Assembly (NCBI RefSeq): GCF_026340465.1 | Contig: NZ_JAPEPC010000001.1 | Span: forward strand, 2,235,501-2,299,500 | Length of the DNA: 64,000 bases | Direction of reading: 5' to 3' | Source: Streptomyces sp. NBC_01306 | GTDB lineage: Bacteria; Actinomycetota; Actinomycetes; Streptomycetales; Streptomycetaceae | Part shown: one piece after another, positions 1 through 8,900 of the stretch | Layout: each line of letters starts with the position of its first letter | How positions within the stretch are numbered: the stretch's first letter is position 1 | The notes under the pieces: generated by a model | What the model saw: the letters and a program-made list of their open reading frames with translations, nothing else | What the model was told of the DNA's origin: nothing | The model's database searches: none | Translations under genes and position numbers: made by a program

Positions 1-884
1 TCGTGTCGGGCGGGACCGCGGGCAAGGACTGCGTCGGGCACGGCACCTTCGTGGCGGGGATCGTCGCGGCCGGGCAGAAGTCCGGCGTCGGGTTCGCAGG
101 GGTCGCGCCCGACGCGCGGATCCTGGCGGTCCGGGTGACCGGCGCGGACGGGTCGGCGACCGCCGACAAGGTGGCCGCCGGAATCCGGGCGGCGGTGGCG
201 GGCGGGGCCCGGGTGGTGGATGTGCCGCTCGCGCTGAACCGCGGCAGCGCCTCGCTCACCTCGGCCGTACGGGATGCGGTGCGGCACGACGCACTGGTCG
301 TGGCCCCGGCGTACGGGCCGAGCAACTCGTCCGGGGAGGCGGCACCGGCCGCCTATCCGGCAGCGCTGCCGGGCGTGCTGGCCGTCGCCGCGCTCACTCC
401 CGGGGGTGGCCCCGACCAGAAGGCCGCGCCCGCGACGGCCCCCGGCATCGCGGCCCCCGGCACCAGCCTCATGAGCATCGGCCCGGGCGGAGGCGGGCAC
501 TTCAGCGGCAGCGGCGCCGACCTGGCGACCGGTTTCGTGGCGGGTACGGCCGCACTGGTGGACAGCTACCGTCCCGGCCTGACCGCCCAGCAGCTCACGG
601 ACCGGCTGACGTCGACGGCGTACCCGGGGGCGGCGGGCACCCGGTCACTGACGGGCGCCGGAACGGTCGACCCGGCGGGCGCGGTGACAGCCGTACTGCC
701 CACGTCGGCGCCCCGCCCCGCACGCCCCGAACCCGCACCGCAGCTCGCGGCAAGTACCGGGCACAGCGCCCACGCGGGCGCGGTCGCGGTGGCCGGTGGC
801 GCGGCGGGGCTCATCGCGCTGACGGCGTTCTTCGCGGTGGTGCTCCCGCGTGCACGGCGCCGGGGCTGGCGCGCGGGGGTCTGA
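1..884 (+). CDS. mycP: Mycosin-like S8 subtilase, 3' part, probably catalytically dead
   Basis: Partial: the frame is already open at the first base, so the N terminus and the catalytic Asp lie outside the window. The visible part follows the mycosin plan: the His motif GHGTFVAGI (His codon at 39-41), the Ser-region helix ending FVAGTAALV followed by a P-LTAQQL-RL segment, a Pro/Ala-rich linker and a C-terminal transmembrane helix (about 760-850) with a basic tail. Mycosins are membrane-anchored proteases of type VII secretion, facing outside. Oddity: where the family reads GTSFAAP, this protein reads GADLATG, so the nucleophile Ser is Asp (codon 519-521) and the Pro is Gly. The usual AAGN oxyanion segment reads PAYG. 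Known: T7SS loci can carry several mycosins. Inferred: this copy is a structural pseudo-protease. The family call is firm; loss of activity is likely. Confidence 0.85.
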   Translation, partial: VSGGTAGKDCVGHGTFVAGIVAAGQKSGVGFAGVAPDARILAVRVTGADGSATADKVAAGIRAAVAGGARVVDVPLALNRGSASLTSAVRDAVRHDALVVAPAYGPSNSSGEAAPAAYPAALPGVLAVAALTPGGGPDQKAAPATAPGIAAPGTSLMSIGPGGGGHFSGSGADLATGFVAGTAALVDSYRPGLTAQQLTDRLTSTAYPGAAGTRSLTGAGTVDPAGAVTAVLPTSAPRPARPEPAPQLAASTGHSAHAGAVAVAGGAAGLIALTAFFAVVLPRARRRGWRAGV

Positions 885-917
885 CTCCGGGGCCGCAGGG
901 CTCCTGTACCCAGCCGT

Positions 918-937
918 CCCGGGACTGTCGTCCCGGG
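918..937. terminator. Hairpin between convergent genes
   Basis: A perfect 7-bp inverted repeat (cccggga / tcccggg) with a 6-nt loop lies between the mycosin and alkyl sulfatase genes, which converge here. It has no T-tract, as is common in high-GC actinobacteria. A role as bidirectional terminator is inferred. Confidence 0.45.
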
Positions 938-940
938 GGC

Positions 941-985
941 CTGCCGTGCACGTGTCTGCCGTGCACGGGCCTGCCGTGTGGGGTC
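941..985. repeat. Three-copy 15-bp tandem repeat
   Basis: Three consecutive 15-bp copies begin ctgccgtg at 941, 956 and 971. The first two share 12 identical bases and the third has diverged. It lies in the convergent intergenic region and no function is evident. Confidence 0.6.
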
Positions 986-1061
986 GCCGCGACCAGGTTG
1001 ATGAGAGTGTCCCCGCCGGTGAATGCGAAAGATCCGAAACCGAGGGGGCCCACCGCGCCGG

Positions 1062-2885
1062 TCACGGCGTGACGATGGCGAAATCGGGGTCGGGGGTGTC
1101 GAGCAGGCCGACCAGGGTCGCGAGGACCTGGGGATCACCCTGGACGTGGACGCCGTCCAGTCCCTTGCCGGCCAGGACGGCGAGGAGTTGCGGTTTGGTC
1201 AGGGTCAAGGTCAGGTCGGCGGCCGGGACCGGGTCGCTCGCCTCCGGGCCGGTGCTGCGGTAGGTGAGGGCTCCGTTGGACAGCAGCAGGTGCCAGGTAC
1301 GGCCCTCGTCGGTGACGTTCCAGCTCATCGTGAGCTTCTCGTTCCACGCGCGCGGGCCGTCGACGCGGATGGCGAGGGAGTCGATGAGCATGTCGACGGT
1401 GAGCGCCATCGCCATCTCGGGGTTGGTCGTCTCCAGCGCGGTGTGCGCGACGGTGCCGCGCAGCTCCTGGGCGCCCATCAGGTAGAAGTTGCGCCAGGTG
1501 CCGTTCTCCGCGCCGTGGCCGAGCTTTTCGTACACCGCGGCCAGTGCCTGCGTGGCGGTGGCGTCGTCGGGGGCGGCGAAGACGGCGTGCCCCAGCAGGG
1601 TCGCGGCGAAGCGCAGGTCCCCGGAGGCCGCGTACTCCTGGCCCTTGGCGACCAGCGCGGACACGCCGCCGTAGTCGGCGGCGAACCGCTTGGCCTGCTC
1701 GACCGGCGGGTGCTCCCACAGGTGGGCGGGGTTGCCGTCGAACCAGCCCATGTAGCGCTGGTAGATGGCCTTCACGTTGTGACTGACCGAGCCGTAGTAA
1801 CCACGGTTGGCCCACCGGTTCGCGATCGCCGGCGGCAGCTCGATCCGCTCGGCGATCTCCATGCCGGTCAGTCCCTGGTTGGTCATGCGCAGGGTCTGGT
1901 CGTGCAGGTACGCCCACATGTCCCGCTGGCCTGCCAGATGTTCGACGATGCGGTCCCGGCCCCAGGTGGGCCAGTGGTGGGAGGCGAACGCGACCTCCGC
2001 CCGGTCGCCGAACAGGGTGATCGTCTCGCCCAGGTAGTGGGCCCAGACGCGGGTGTCGCGGACCACCGCGCCGCGCAGGGTCAGGATGTTGTGCATGTTG
2101 TGGGTCGCGTTCTCCGCCATGCACAGCGTGCGCCGGTCGGGGAAGTAGAAGTTCATCTCCGAGGGGGCCTCGGTGCCCGGCGTCATCTGGAAGACGATCC
2201 GCACCCCGTCGAGGGTCTCCTCCTGCCCGGTTCGGGTGATGTCCACCGTCGGCGGCACGAGGGTGATGGTGCCCTTGGACGTCGTCATCCCCAGCCCCGC
2301 GCCGATGTGCCCGGCGGGGCCCTTGTCCAGTTCGGCGCCGTACATGTAGACCGCGCGGCGGGTCATCGCACCGCCCGCGTACACGTTCTCCGCGACCGCG
2401 TGCTCCAGGAACCCGGCCGGGGCGAGGACAGGCACCGGCGGGTGGCCGTGCGGCAGGATCCCGCGGGAGCCGCCGAAGTGGTCGCCGTGCGAGTGCGTGT
2501 AGATCATCCCGGTGACCGGGCGCTTCCCGCGGTGCTCGCGGTACAGGGCGAGCGCGGCGGCCGCGGTCTCGGCGGAGATCAGCGGGTCGATGACGATGAC
2601 CCCGGTGTCGCCCTCGACCAGGGTCATGTTCGACAGGTCCAGGTCGCGGACCTGGTAGATCCCCTCGGTGACTTCGAACAGACCCTGTTTGTTGCACAGT
2701 TGACTCTGCCGCCAGAGGCTGGGGTGCGCGGTGCCGGGGCAGTCATCGTCGAGGAACGCGTACGCGTCGCTGTCCCAGATCACCCGGCGGTCGTCCGCCC
2801 GGACGACCCCCGGGGTGAGGGCGGCGACGAAGCCCCGCTCGGCGTCCTCGAAGTCGGACCTGTCTGCGTAGTCGAGATCATCCAT
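1062..2885 (-). CDS. Alkyl/aryl sulfatase (SdsA1-type metallo-beta-lactamase fold)
   Basis: This encodes about 607 aa if started at the Met of MDDLDY (2885); an upstream in-frame Met at 2942 is possible. The zinc-site motif THSHGDH is at about residues 130-136, with further conserved His/Glu/Asn segments (PGTEAPSEMNFYFP, AENATHNMHN, FASHHWPTWG). These match SdsA1-type alkylsulfatases, which hydrolyse primary alkyl sulfates such as dodecyl sulfate. The C-terminal third, with an SCP2-like part, fits the dimerisation plus SCP2-like arrangement of that family, as does the total length. I see no convincing Sec signal with the chosen start, so the location is uncertain. It is monocistronic, converges on the mycosin gene and seems unrelated to secretion. 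The family call is confident; the substrate is inferred. Confidence 0.9.
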   Translation of the reverse strand: MDDLDYADRSDFEDAERGFVAALTPGVVRADDRRVIWDSDAYAFLDDDCPGTAHPSLWRQSQLCNKQGLFEVTEGIYQVRDLDLSNMTLVEGDTGVIVIDPLISAETAAAALALYREHRGKRPVTGMIYTHSHGDHFGGSRGILPHGHPPVPVLAPAGFLEHAVAENVYAGGAMTRRAVYMYGAELDKGPAGHIGAGLGMTTSKGTITLVPPTVDITRTGQEETLDGVRIVFQMTPGTEAPSEMNFYFPDRRTLCMAENATHNMHNILTLRGAVVRDTRVWAHYLGETITLFGDRAEVAFASHHWPTWGRDRIVEHLAGQRDMWAYLHDQTLRMTNQGLTGMEIAERIELPPAIANRWANRGYYGSVSHNVKAIYQRYMGWFDGNPAHLWEHPPVEQAKRFAADYGGVSALVAKGQEYAASGDLRFAATLLGHAVFAAPDDATATQALAAVYEKLGHGAENGTWRNFYLMGAQELRGTVAHTALETTNPEMAMALTVDMLIDSLAIRVDGPRAWNEKLTMSWNVTDEGRTWHLLLSNGALTYRSTGPEASDPVPAADLTLTLTKPQLLAVLAGKGLDGVHVQGDPQVLATLVGLLDTPDPDFAIVTP

Positions 2886-3109
2886 GGACAATGAATAGCC
2901 CAAAAGGCACATTTTTCCCCGTACGCACGTCTCGCGCGCCATGCGACCACCGAAGCCGAGGAGGCCGCGGCGGACGACGGCCTGCCGCTGCGGTCCGGGG
3001 CCGGCTGTGGAGAACCATGCATTCCGGTACCGCGTCTGTTCTTGGTGAGGGAACGGAACGGCCCCGGGCCGATCCGCGCGGAACGCAGCCGAGAGGGAGA
3101 TGAGAGTTC

Positions 3110-3520
3110 ATGGGTCCAGAACAGGGGTCGATATCCGTCATGGCGTTCGGCTTGCTCTTCGGGGCCGTGGGCGGCGCGAGCCTGTTCAAGGCGCGTTGGC
3201 TGCGACGCCACGGGGCGCGGGCGTACGGCACCGTCGTCCGGCTGGCCAGGACATCCGGTGAAGGCGGGTCGAGCTACCACCCGGTGGTGCAGTATCAGAC
3301 CGCCAACGGCCAGGTGATGGAGGTCAGGTCCTCGCAAGGGAAAAGCCGGCGGAGCAGCCTTCGTGCCGGCTCGCCCGTCACCGTCCACTACGACCCGGCC
3401 AAGCCGCAGCGGATGGCCATCGACGGCTACTCCGGCGGCGGTGGCATGGTCGTCTTCTGTGTCTTCGGAGCCGTGATCTTCCTGATTGGCGCGCGGGTGC
3501 TGTTGTCGACGGTGGCGTGA
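3110..3520 (+). CDS. DUF3592 membrane protein
   Basis: The product is 136 aa. An N-terminal hydrophobic helix (about residues 9-27) and a C-terminal one (about 111-133) flank a soluble beta-rich segment with the pattern YHPVVQYQTANG and VTVHYDPAKPQ, typical of DUF3592 proteins. These are small, two-helix membrane proteins of unknown function, common in Streptomyces. The start at 3110 is preceded by a gagagggag ribosome site at 9-10 nt. It stands alone between two minus-strand genes, so the context gives no clue to its role. Confidence 0.8.
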   Translation: MGPEQGSISVMAFGLLFGAVGGASLFKARWLRRHGARAYGTVVRLARTSGEGGSSYHPVVQYQTANGQVMEVRSSQGKSRRSSLRAGSPVTVHYDPAKPQRMAIDGYSGGGGMVVFCVFGAVIFLIGARVLLSTVA

Positions 3521-3554
3521 CGGACCGCCCCGTGCCCGGCGGGTGATCCGGCGA

Positions 3555-3725
3555 GCTAGTGCCGCGGCAGGCAAGGTTTGCCCGTCAAGGAGCGGCGTTC
3601 GGTGCGTGCTCTCGGCGTGCCGGCCGGAAGCCCCCGTACTGGACGTACTTGGGCTTTCGGCCGGTGCGGCGAGAGTGTGTGCCGGGCGTCGCGACGGGGC
3701 AAACGTTGCCTGCCGTGGCACTAGC
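3555..3725. repeat. 171-bp long inverted repeat (hairpin or MITE-like)
   Basis: The stretch opens gctagtgccgcggcaggcaa and closes with its near-complement ttgcctgccgtggcactagc. The arms pair imperfectly over most of about 80 bp each around a centre near 3640; for example, ctctcggcgtgccggcc pairs with ggccggtgcggcgagag. Both ends carry CTAG. Its right end overlaps the SDR stop codon at 3721-3723. It encodes no protein of its own. It could be a non-autonomous mobile hairpin element or a strong bidirectional terminator; similar sequences recur between Streptomyces genes as far as I recall, which I cannot verify here. Confidence 0.75.
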
Positions 3726-4455
3726 TCTGCGCCGTGGGGCGGACGACGATGTCGCCCACGTCGACACTGTCCGGCTGCTCGATGGCGAAGGCGATCGCGC
3801 GGGCGATGGCGTCCGGCGGGATGGCGATGTCGCCCATACGGGCGAGGGTTTCGGCCCTCATCTCCGGAGCCATGGAATCCGAGAACTCCGTGCGCGTGAA
3901 CCCGGGCGAGACAACGGTGACGCGCAGACTGCCCCCGGCCTCCTGGCGCAGCCCCTCGGAGATGGTGCGTACGGCGTTCTTGGTGCCGGCGTACACCGAC
4001 TGGAGCGGCACGATGCGCAGCCCGGCGGTGGAGACCGTGTTCACGAAGTGCCCGAAGCCCTGCTCCCGGAAGACAGGCAGCGCTGCGGCGATCCCGTACA
4101 GGACCCCCTTGAGGTTGACGTCGATCATCTCCTCCCAGTCCTCGACGCGCAGTTCGTCCAGCGGGGAGATCCGGCCGACCCCGGCATTGCTGACGAGGAC
4201 ATCGACCTTGCCGTAGCGGTCACGGGCCAGCGCGACCAGACCGGTCAGGTCCTCCCGGCGCTTCACGTCCGTACGTGCGTGCGCGGCCTGGCCGCCGGCC
4301 TGCTCGATGCGGGCGGCCAGCGCCTCAAGACGCTCCGGCCGACGTGCGCCGAGCACCACTTTCGCCCCCCGCTCGGCCAACAGCAGCGCGGTCGCCTCGC
4401 CGATCCCGCTGCTGGCGCCCGTGATCACAACGACCTTGCCTTCGATTCCCGACAT
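3721..4455 (-). CDS. SDR-family NAD(P)-dependent oxidoreductase
   Basis: The product is 244 aa, a classical short-chain dehydrogenase length. Rossmann motif TGASSGIG at residues 12-19, SNAG near 89-92, Asn114, and the catalytic Ser142, Tyr155 and Lys159 (YAGTK) are all present. It should be a cytosolic oxidoreductase for an unknown alcohol or ketone substrate. The start at 4455 is chosen because GGAGGATCTC precedes the ATG; the longer frame to 4497 lacks this. It is divergent from the TetR gene at 4597, with palindromic operator candidates between them, so it is probably the target of that repressor. The stop codon lies inside the hairpin repeat at 3555-3725. Confidence 0.93.
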   Translation of the reverse strand: MSGIEGKVVVITGASSGIGEATALLLAERGAKVVLGARRPERLEALAARIEQAGGQAAHARTDVKRREDLTGLVALARDRYGKVDVLVSNAGVGRISPLDELRVEDWEEMIDVNLKGVLYGIAAALPVFREQGFGHFVNTVSTAGLRIVPLQSVYAGTKNAVRTISEGLRQEAGGSLRVTVVSPGFTRTEFSDSMAPEMRAETLARMGDIAIPPDAIARAIAFAIEQPDSVDVGDIVVRPTAQS

Positions 4456-4510
4456 GAGATCCTCCGAAGCCCCGACAGGGGTATGAGTGCAGCGCACCGT
4501 CCACAGCGTC

Positions 4511-4570
4511 TACAGTGGAAGTGGAGGCGCCGCCGGTTAGCTGCACTGTAAGTGGACACGCCTCCACTTC
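4511..4570. promoter_or_regulatory. Candidate TetR operator in divergent SDR/TetR promoter region
   Basis: There are two nested perfect inverted repeats. The outer pair is gaagtggaggcg (4518-4529) with cgcctccacttc (4559-4570), 12 bp. A second pair is tacagtg (4511-4517) with cactgta (4544-4550), 7 bp. The half-site AGTGGA also recurs directly at 4514-4525 and 4551-4556. TetR regulators commonly bind such sites between themselves and a divergent target gene; binding here is inferred. Confidence 0.7.
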
Positions 4571-4596
4571 GCAAACAGGCATGAGGGAGCGAGCCG

Positions 4597-5184
4597 TTGA
4601 CGGCACGGGATGCGGGACGGCCACTGAGGGCTGACGCACAGCGCAACCGGGACAAGATCCTGGCCACCGCGGTGCGGGTGTTCACCGAAGAGGGACTGGA
4701 CGCCCACCTCGAACGGATCGCCAGGGAGGCGGGCGTGGGGACCGGCACGCTCTACCGCAACTTCCCGACCCGGGAGGTCCTGATCGAGGCGGCCTACCGC
4801 AACGAAGTGGCGCGGCTGTGCGACGCCGTCCCCGAGCTCCTGGCGACGATGCCGCCACGTGAGGCCCTGCGCGCCTGGACAGGTCGTTTCATCGACTACG
4901 TCACCGCCAAACTCGGCATGGCCGAAGCCCTGCGCGCCGTCGTCGCCTCGGGAGGCGACCCGTACGGCCACAGCCGCGACATGATCCAGGCCGCCATCAC
5001 GACCCTCATGGAAGCCGGTACCGCCGCCGGCGCGCTGCGCTCCGACATCCGCCCGACCGACATGTTCGCCGCCCTCGCCGGCATCGCCGTCACTTCGGCG
5101 AAACCCGAGCAACGGGACCAGGCCGAACGCCTCCTCGACCTCATCCTGGACGGGCTGAAACCGCCACAGCTCCCCCAAAGCTGA
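4597..5184 (+). CDS. TetR/AcrR-family transcriptional repressor
   Basis: The product is 195 aa. The N-terminal helix-turn-helix spans about residues 17-63, with DKILATAVRVFTEEG, then IAREAGVGTGTLYRNFPTRE, the classical TetR recognition helix. The C-terminal helical ligand and dimer domain resembles the set of repressors that control divergent reductases. The start is a TTG at 4597, preceded by gggag 7 nt upstream. The ligand is unknown. It likely represses the divergent SDR gene and itself through the inverted repeats at 4511-4570. Confidence 0.93.
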   Translation: MTARDAGRPLRADAQRNRDKILATAVRVFTEEGLDAHLERIAREAGVGTGTLYRNFPTREVLIEAAYRNEVARLCDAVPELLATMPPREALRAWTGRFIDYVTAKLGMAEALRAVVASGGDPYGHSRDMIQAAITTLMEAGTAAGALRSDIRPTDMFAALAGIAVTSAKPEQRDQAERLLDLILDGLKPPQLPQS

Positions 5185-5194
5185 CGGCACGCAT

Positions 5195-5222
5195 CGCGGG
5201 CCTCGGTTCAGTACGGCCCGCG
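5195..5222. terminator. Bidirectional hairpin
   Basis: A perfect 8-bp stem (cgcgggcc / ggcccgcg) with a 12-nt loop sits between the convergent TetR and reductase genes. It is probably a shared rho-independent-like terminator. Confidence 0.6.
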
Positions 5223-5250
5223 TCGTGAGGTCGGCTCCGTGTTCGCTGCG

Positions 5251-5829
5251 TCAGACATGCAGGGTGGGGCGGTAGGTGAGTTCCTGGATATGGCTGTCGA
5301 GCGTTCGGGACTCGATCAGTTCCAGGTCGAAGTCGGCCGCACCCCGGAAGATCGGATTCTCTCCGGTGCGGCCGGTGACCACAGGGAAGAGCGTCACCTG
5401 TACGCGGTCGACCAGACCGGCGGCCATCAGCGCCCGGTTCATCGACAGGCTGCCGTGCGAGCGCAGCGGCACCCCGGACTCCTCCTTGAGCCGGGCGACG
5501 ACGTCGACGGCGTCTCCGGCCACGACGGTCGCGTCCGGCCAGTCGAGGGGGCCTTCCAGAGTGCTCGACACCACCGTTGCGGGCAGGCTCCTCATCCGTG
5601 TCACCCAGGGGTCACGTACGTCCGACTCCTCGCTGCTCGCGGCCAGCAGCTGTGCGAACGCCCGGTAGGTGTTGGCCCCGAGGACCATCCGCTGCTCCTC
5701 GGCGTACAGGGCGAGGCGATGGGCCAGAAGCTCGGGGCCCTGCTTGCCCCAGTAGCCGCTCCACCCGCTGCTCGCGGTGCCGAAGCCGTCGAGGGTGGAG
5801 AAGACGTCGAAGGTGTAGGCGGCGGTCAT
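5251..5829 (-). CDS. Dihydrofolate reductase-like (RibD C-terminal) protein
   Basis: The product is 192 aa, matching the DHFR/RibD_C family common in actinobacteria (FDVFSTLDGFG at the N terminus, MVLGANTYRAF, then GVPLRSHGSLSMNRALMAAG and VDRVQVTLFPVVTG). These are NADPH-binding cytosolic reductases of mostly unknown substrate, not the essential FolA. The start at 5829 has GAGGAG 6-7 nt upstream. It lies between convergent TetR and the end of eccC, and seems independent of the secretion locus. Confidence 0.88.
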   Translation of the reverse strand: MTAAYTFDVFSTLDGFGTASSGWSGYWGKQGPELLAHRLALYAEEQRMVLGANTYRAFAQLLAASSEESDVRDPWVTRMRSLPATVVSSTLEGPLDWPDATVVAGDAVDVVARLKEESGVPLRSHGSLSMNRALMAAGLVDRVQVTLFPVVTGRTGENPIFRGAADFDLELIESRTLDSHIQELTYRPTLHV

Positions 5830-5927
5830 GATGCGCTCCTCAGATGCGGCTGATCGCGTGGTGGGGTGCCGAGGTTAGGGGCGCGGCGCTGCGCCTGCCG
5901 GTAGACCCGCAGGGCCGTTCGGATAGG

Positions 5928-5951
5928 GGGGCTGACTCCGGAGTCAGCCCC
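5928..5951 (-). terminator. Palindromic terminator downstream of eccC
   Basis: A perfect 24-bp palindrome (ggggctgactcc followed by its exact complement) lies 21 bp past the eccC stop. It is a strong stem with essentially no spacer; the role as eccC terminator is inferred. Confidence 0.6.
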
Positions 5952-5971
5952 ACCTCGGCATCCCGCTCCGC

Positions 5972-8900
5972 CTACTCCCCCGCTTCCTGCTCCGCCCGCT
6001 CGTCGCGCAGCGCCGTCTGTACCTGCACCGTGCTGCGGCGCGTGATGTACAGACCCCGGCCGGGCGGGAGCAGCCTCGGCTTGGTGCCGGTGATGATCTG
6101 CCCCTCGGTGGGCGGGCAGGACAGCTGGAGCACCGGGGTGTTGGCCTCGACGAGGCGGCGCAGCAGCTGGTCGGTCATCATCGAGCGGGACGCGCCGTTG
6201 GCGCTGCGGGCCACGATGACGTGCAGCCCGACCTCGGTGCCCTGCGCCAGATACGGCAGCAGCGGGGCGAACGGGTCGGGTCCGCCGCTGCCGATCAGCT
6301 CGTAGTCGTCGATGACGACGAACAGCCGCGGGCCCTTCCACCAGTCGCGTTTCGCCAGCCGCTCCGGTGCGATGTCCGGGCCCGGCACCCGGTCGGCCAT
6401 GGCGCGGGCGGAGCCGCTGACCATCTCCTGGAGCTGGGCCGGACCGACGGCGTACCCGAGGCGGTAGGGCTCCGGTACGGCTCCGGCCAGGCGGCGGCGG
6501 TAGTCGGTGACCATGACCCGGGCCTCGCCGGGGCCGTACCGCCGGGTGACGGCTTCGCAGACCATGGCGAGCAGGTTGGTCTTGCCGGACTCGGCGTCGC
6601 CGACCACGACCAGGTGCGGGTTCTCCTCGAAGTCGTGGCGGAAGGTGTCCAGTTGGACGTCCCGCAGGCCGATCGGGACGCGCAGGTCACCGTCCGGTTC
6701 GGGCAGTTCGGACGCGGGCAGGGTGAGCGGCAGCATCCGTACGGGCGGTGCCTTGGGCCCGTCCCAGGCGGCGGCCGTCTCGCGGACCAGGGCGTCCACG
6801 CCGTCCGAGAGGGTGTCGACCGAGGGGTCTCCGTCGATACGGGGCAGCGCGGCCAGGAAGTGCAGCCGCTCGTCGGTGAGCCCCCGGCCGGGGATCTTCG
6901 GCACGGTCGCGGCGGCCCGCATGTTGATCGCGGAGTCGACCGGGTCACCGAGCCGCAGTTCGAAGCGGGTGCCGAGCTGGTCGCGCAGGGCGCTGCCGAT
7001 CTCGCCCCAGCGGGTGGCGGCGATGATCAGGTGGACGCCGAAGTTGAGCCCGCGGGACGCGATGAGGGTGAAGGTCGGCACCAGATCCATGAAGTCCTGG
7101 CGGATCGTGCTCCAGCCGTCGACGACGAGGAAGACGTCACCGTAGGCGTCGTCGGCGAACTCACCGGCCGCACGCTTGCGCCGGAAGTCGGCCATGGAGG
7201 CCAGGCCGTGATCGGCGAACTGCCGCTCACGGCGGGCGATCAGCGCGGTGATCTCGGCGACGGTGCGGAGCAGCCGCTCCGGGTCGAGACGGCCGGTGAC
7301 ACCGCCGACGTGCGGGAGTCCGGAGAGCGCGGAGAGCCCGCCGCCTCCCAGGTCGAGGCAGTAGAACTGCACCTCGCGCGGGGTGTGGGTGCGGGCGACG
7401 GCGGTGATGAGCGTACGGACGAGGGTGCTCTTGCCGCTCTGCGGGCCACCGGCGATGCCGACGTGCCCGCCCGCACCGGAGAGGTCCGCGGTCAGCTCGT
7501 CGCGCCGCTGGTCGAACGGCCGGTCCACGATGCCGACCGGCACGGTGAGAGGGCGGCGCGCTTCGGGCGATCCGGGCGGGGGCAGCAGCAGATCGAGCGT
7601 GGGCGGTTCGGCGAGCGGGGGCAGCCACACCTGGTGGGCGTGCGGGCCCGAATCCTCCAGGCGCTCGACGGCGATGGTGAGCAGGCTGGCGGTGGCCTCA
7701 TCGGCCGGAGCCGTCTCGGCGGGCGTGCCTTCCGGCTCGACTTCACTCTTCGGCAGTTGCCTCGGCGGAACCCAGCCGGCCTGGAACGGCACGACCTGTC
7801 CGGCGACGACCGCCTGGCGTACCGCGGGGCGGACGACCCGGTAGGGCCCGGAGACGAAGGCGGCCTTGAACCGGGTGAGCGTGCCGACGTCGTTCTTCAG
7901 CAGGCCGCTGCCCGGCTGCGGCGGCAGCTCGTAGGCGTCCGGGACGCCGAGCACGCCGCGGCTCTCCATCGCGGAGAAGGTCCGCAGCCCCACCCGGTAG
8001 GAGAGATGGGACTCCAGCTGGTGGATGCGGCCCTCGTCCAGGCGCTGCGATGCCAGCAGCAGATGCACCCCGAGGCTGCGGCCGAGCCGCCCGATCATGA
8101 CGAACAGGTCGAGGAAGTCCCGGTGGGCGGCGAGGAGTTCACTGAACTCGTCGACGACGACGAAGAGCGTGGGCAGCGGCGCGAGATCGGCGCCGCCTTC
8201 GCGGGCCTTCTCGTACTCAAGGAGCGAGGCGTAGTTGCCCGCCTTGCGCAGGAGTTCCTGGCGGCGCATCAGTTCACCGTGCAGGGCGTCCCGCATACGG
8301 TCCACGAGCGCTACCTCGTCGGCGAGGTTGGTGATGACGGCGGAGGTGTGCGGCAGCCGGTCGAGACCGAGGAAGGTCGCGCCGCCCTTGAAGTCGACGA
8401 GTACGAAGTTGAGCGTCTCGGACGAGTGGGTGAGCGCGAGGCCGAGCACCAGGGTGCGCAGCAGCTCCGACTTGCCCGATCCGGTGGCGCCGATGAGCAT
8501 CCCGTGCGGGCCCATGCCGCCCTGCGCCGACTCCTTGATGTCCAGGACCACTTGGCTGCCGTCGGCGGCGAGACCGACGGGGACGCGCAGCCGGTCGCCG
8601 GACGCACGCCGTTCGTGCAGCCGGGTGAGGTCGGCGGAGTGCAGATCGTGGATGCCGAGCAGACCGGTCAGCTCCATGTCCTCCTGGAGCGGCTGCTCGG
8701 AGCGGGCGGTGGCGCCCAGCCGGTACGGGGCCACGGCCGCGGCCAGTGCGCGCGCGGCACGCGGGCCGAGGGTCTCGGGGCGGCCCACGGGCGTCTCAGC
8801 GGTCTTGCCGTCCGGGTCGGTGGTGACCATCGAGAGTTCGTCGGGGGTGACGCGGAAGCGCAGTGTGCCGCGCGCGGAGGCCCCGTCGAGGGCCCCGCGT

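Noticed and set aside
1023..2894. 623-codon plus-strand frame
   Set aside because: It is antisense to the alkyl sulfatase, which carries an intact metal-binding motif.
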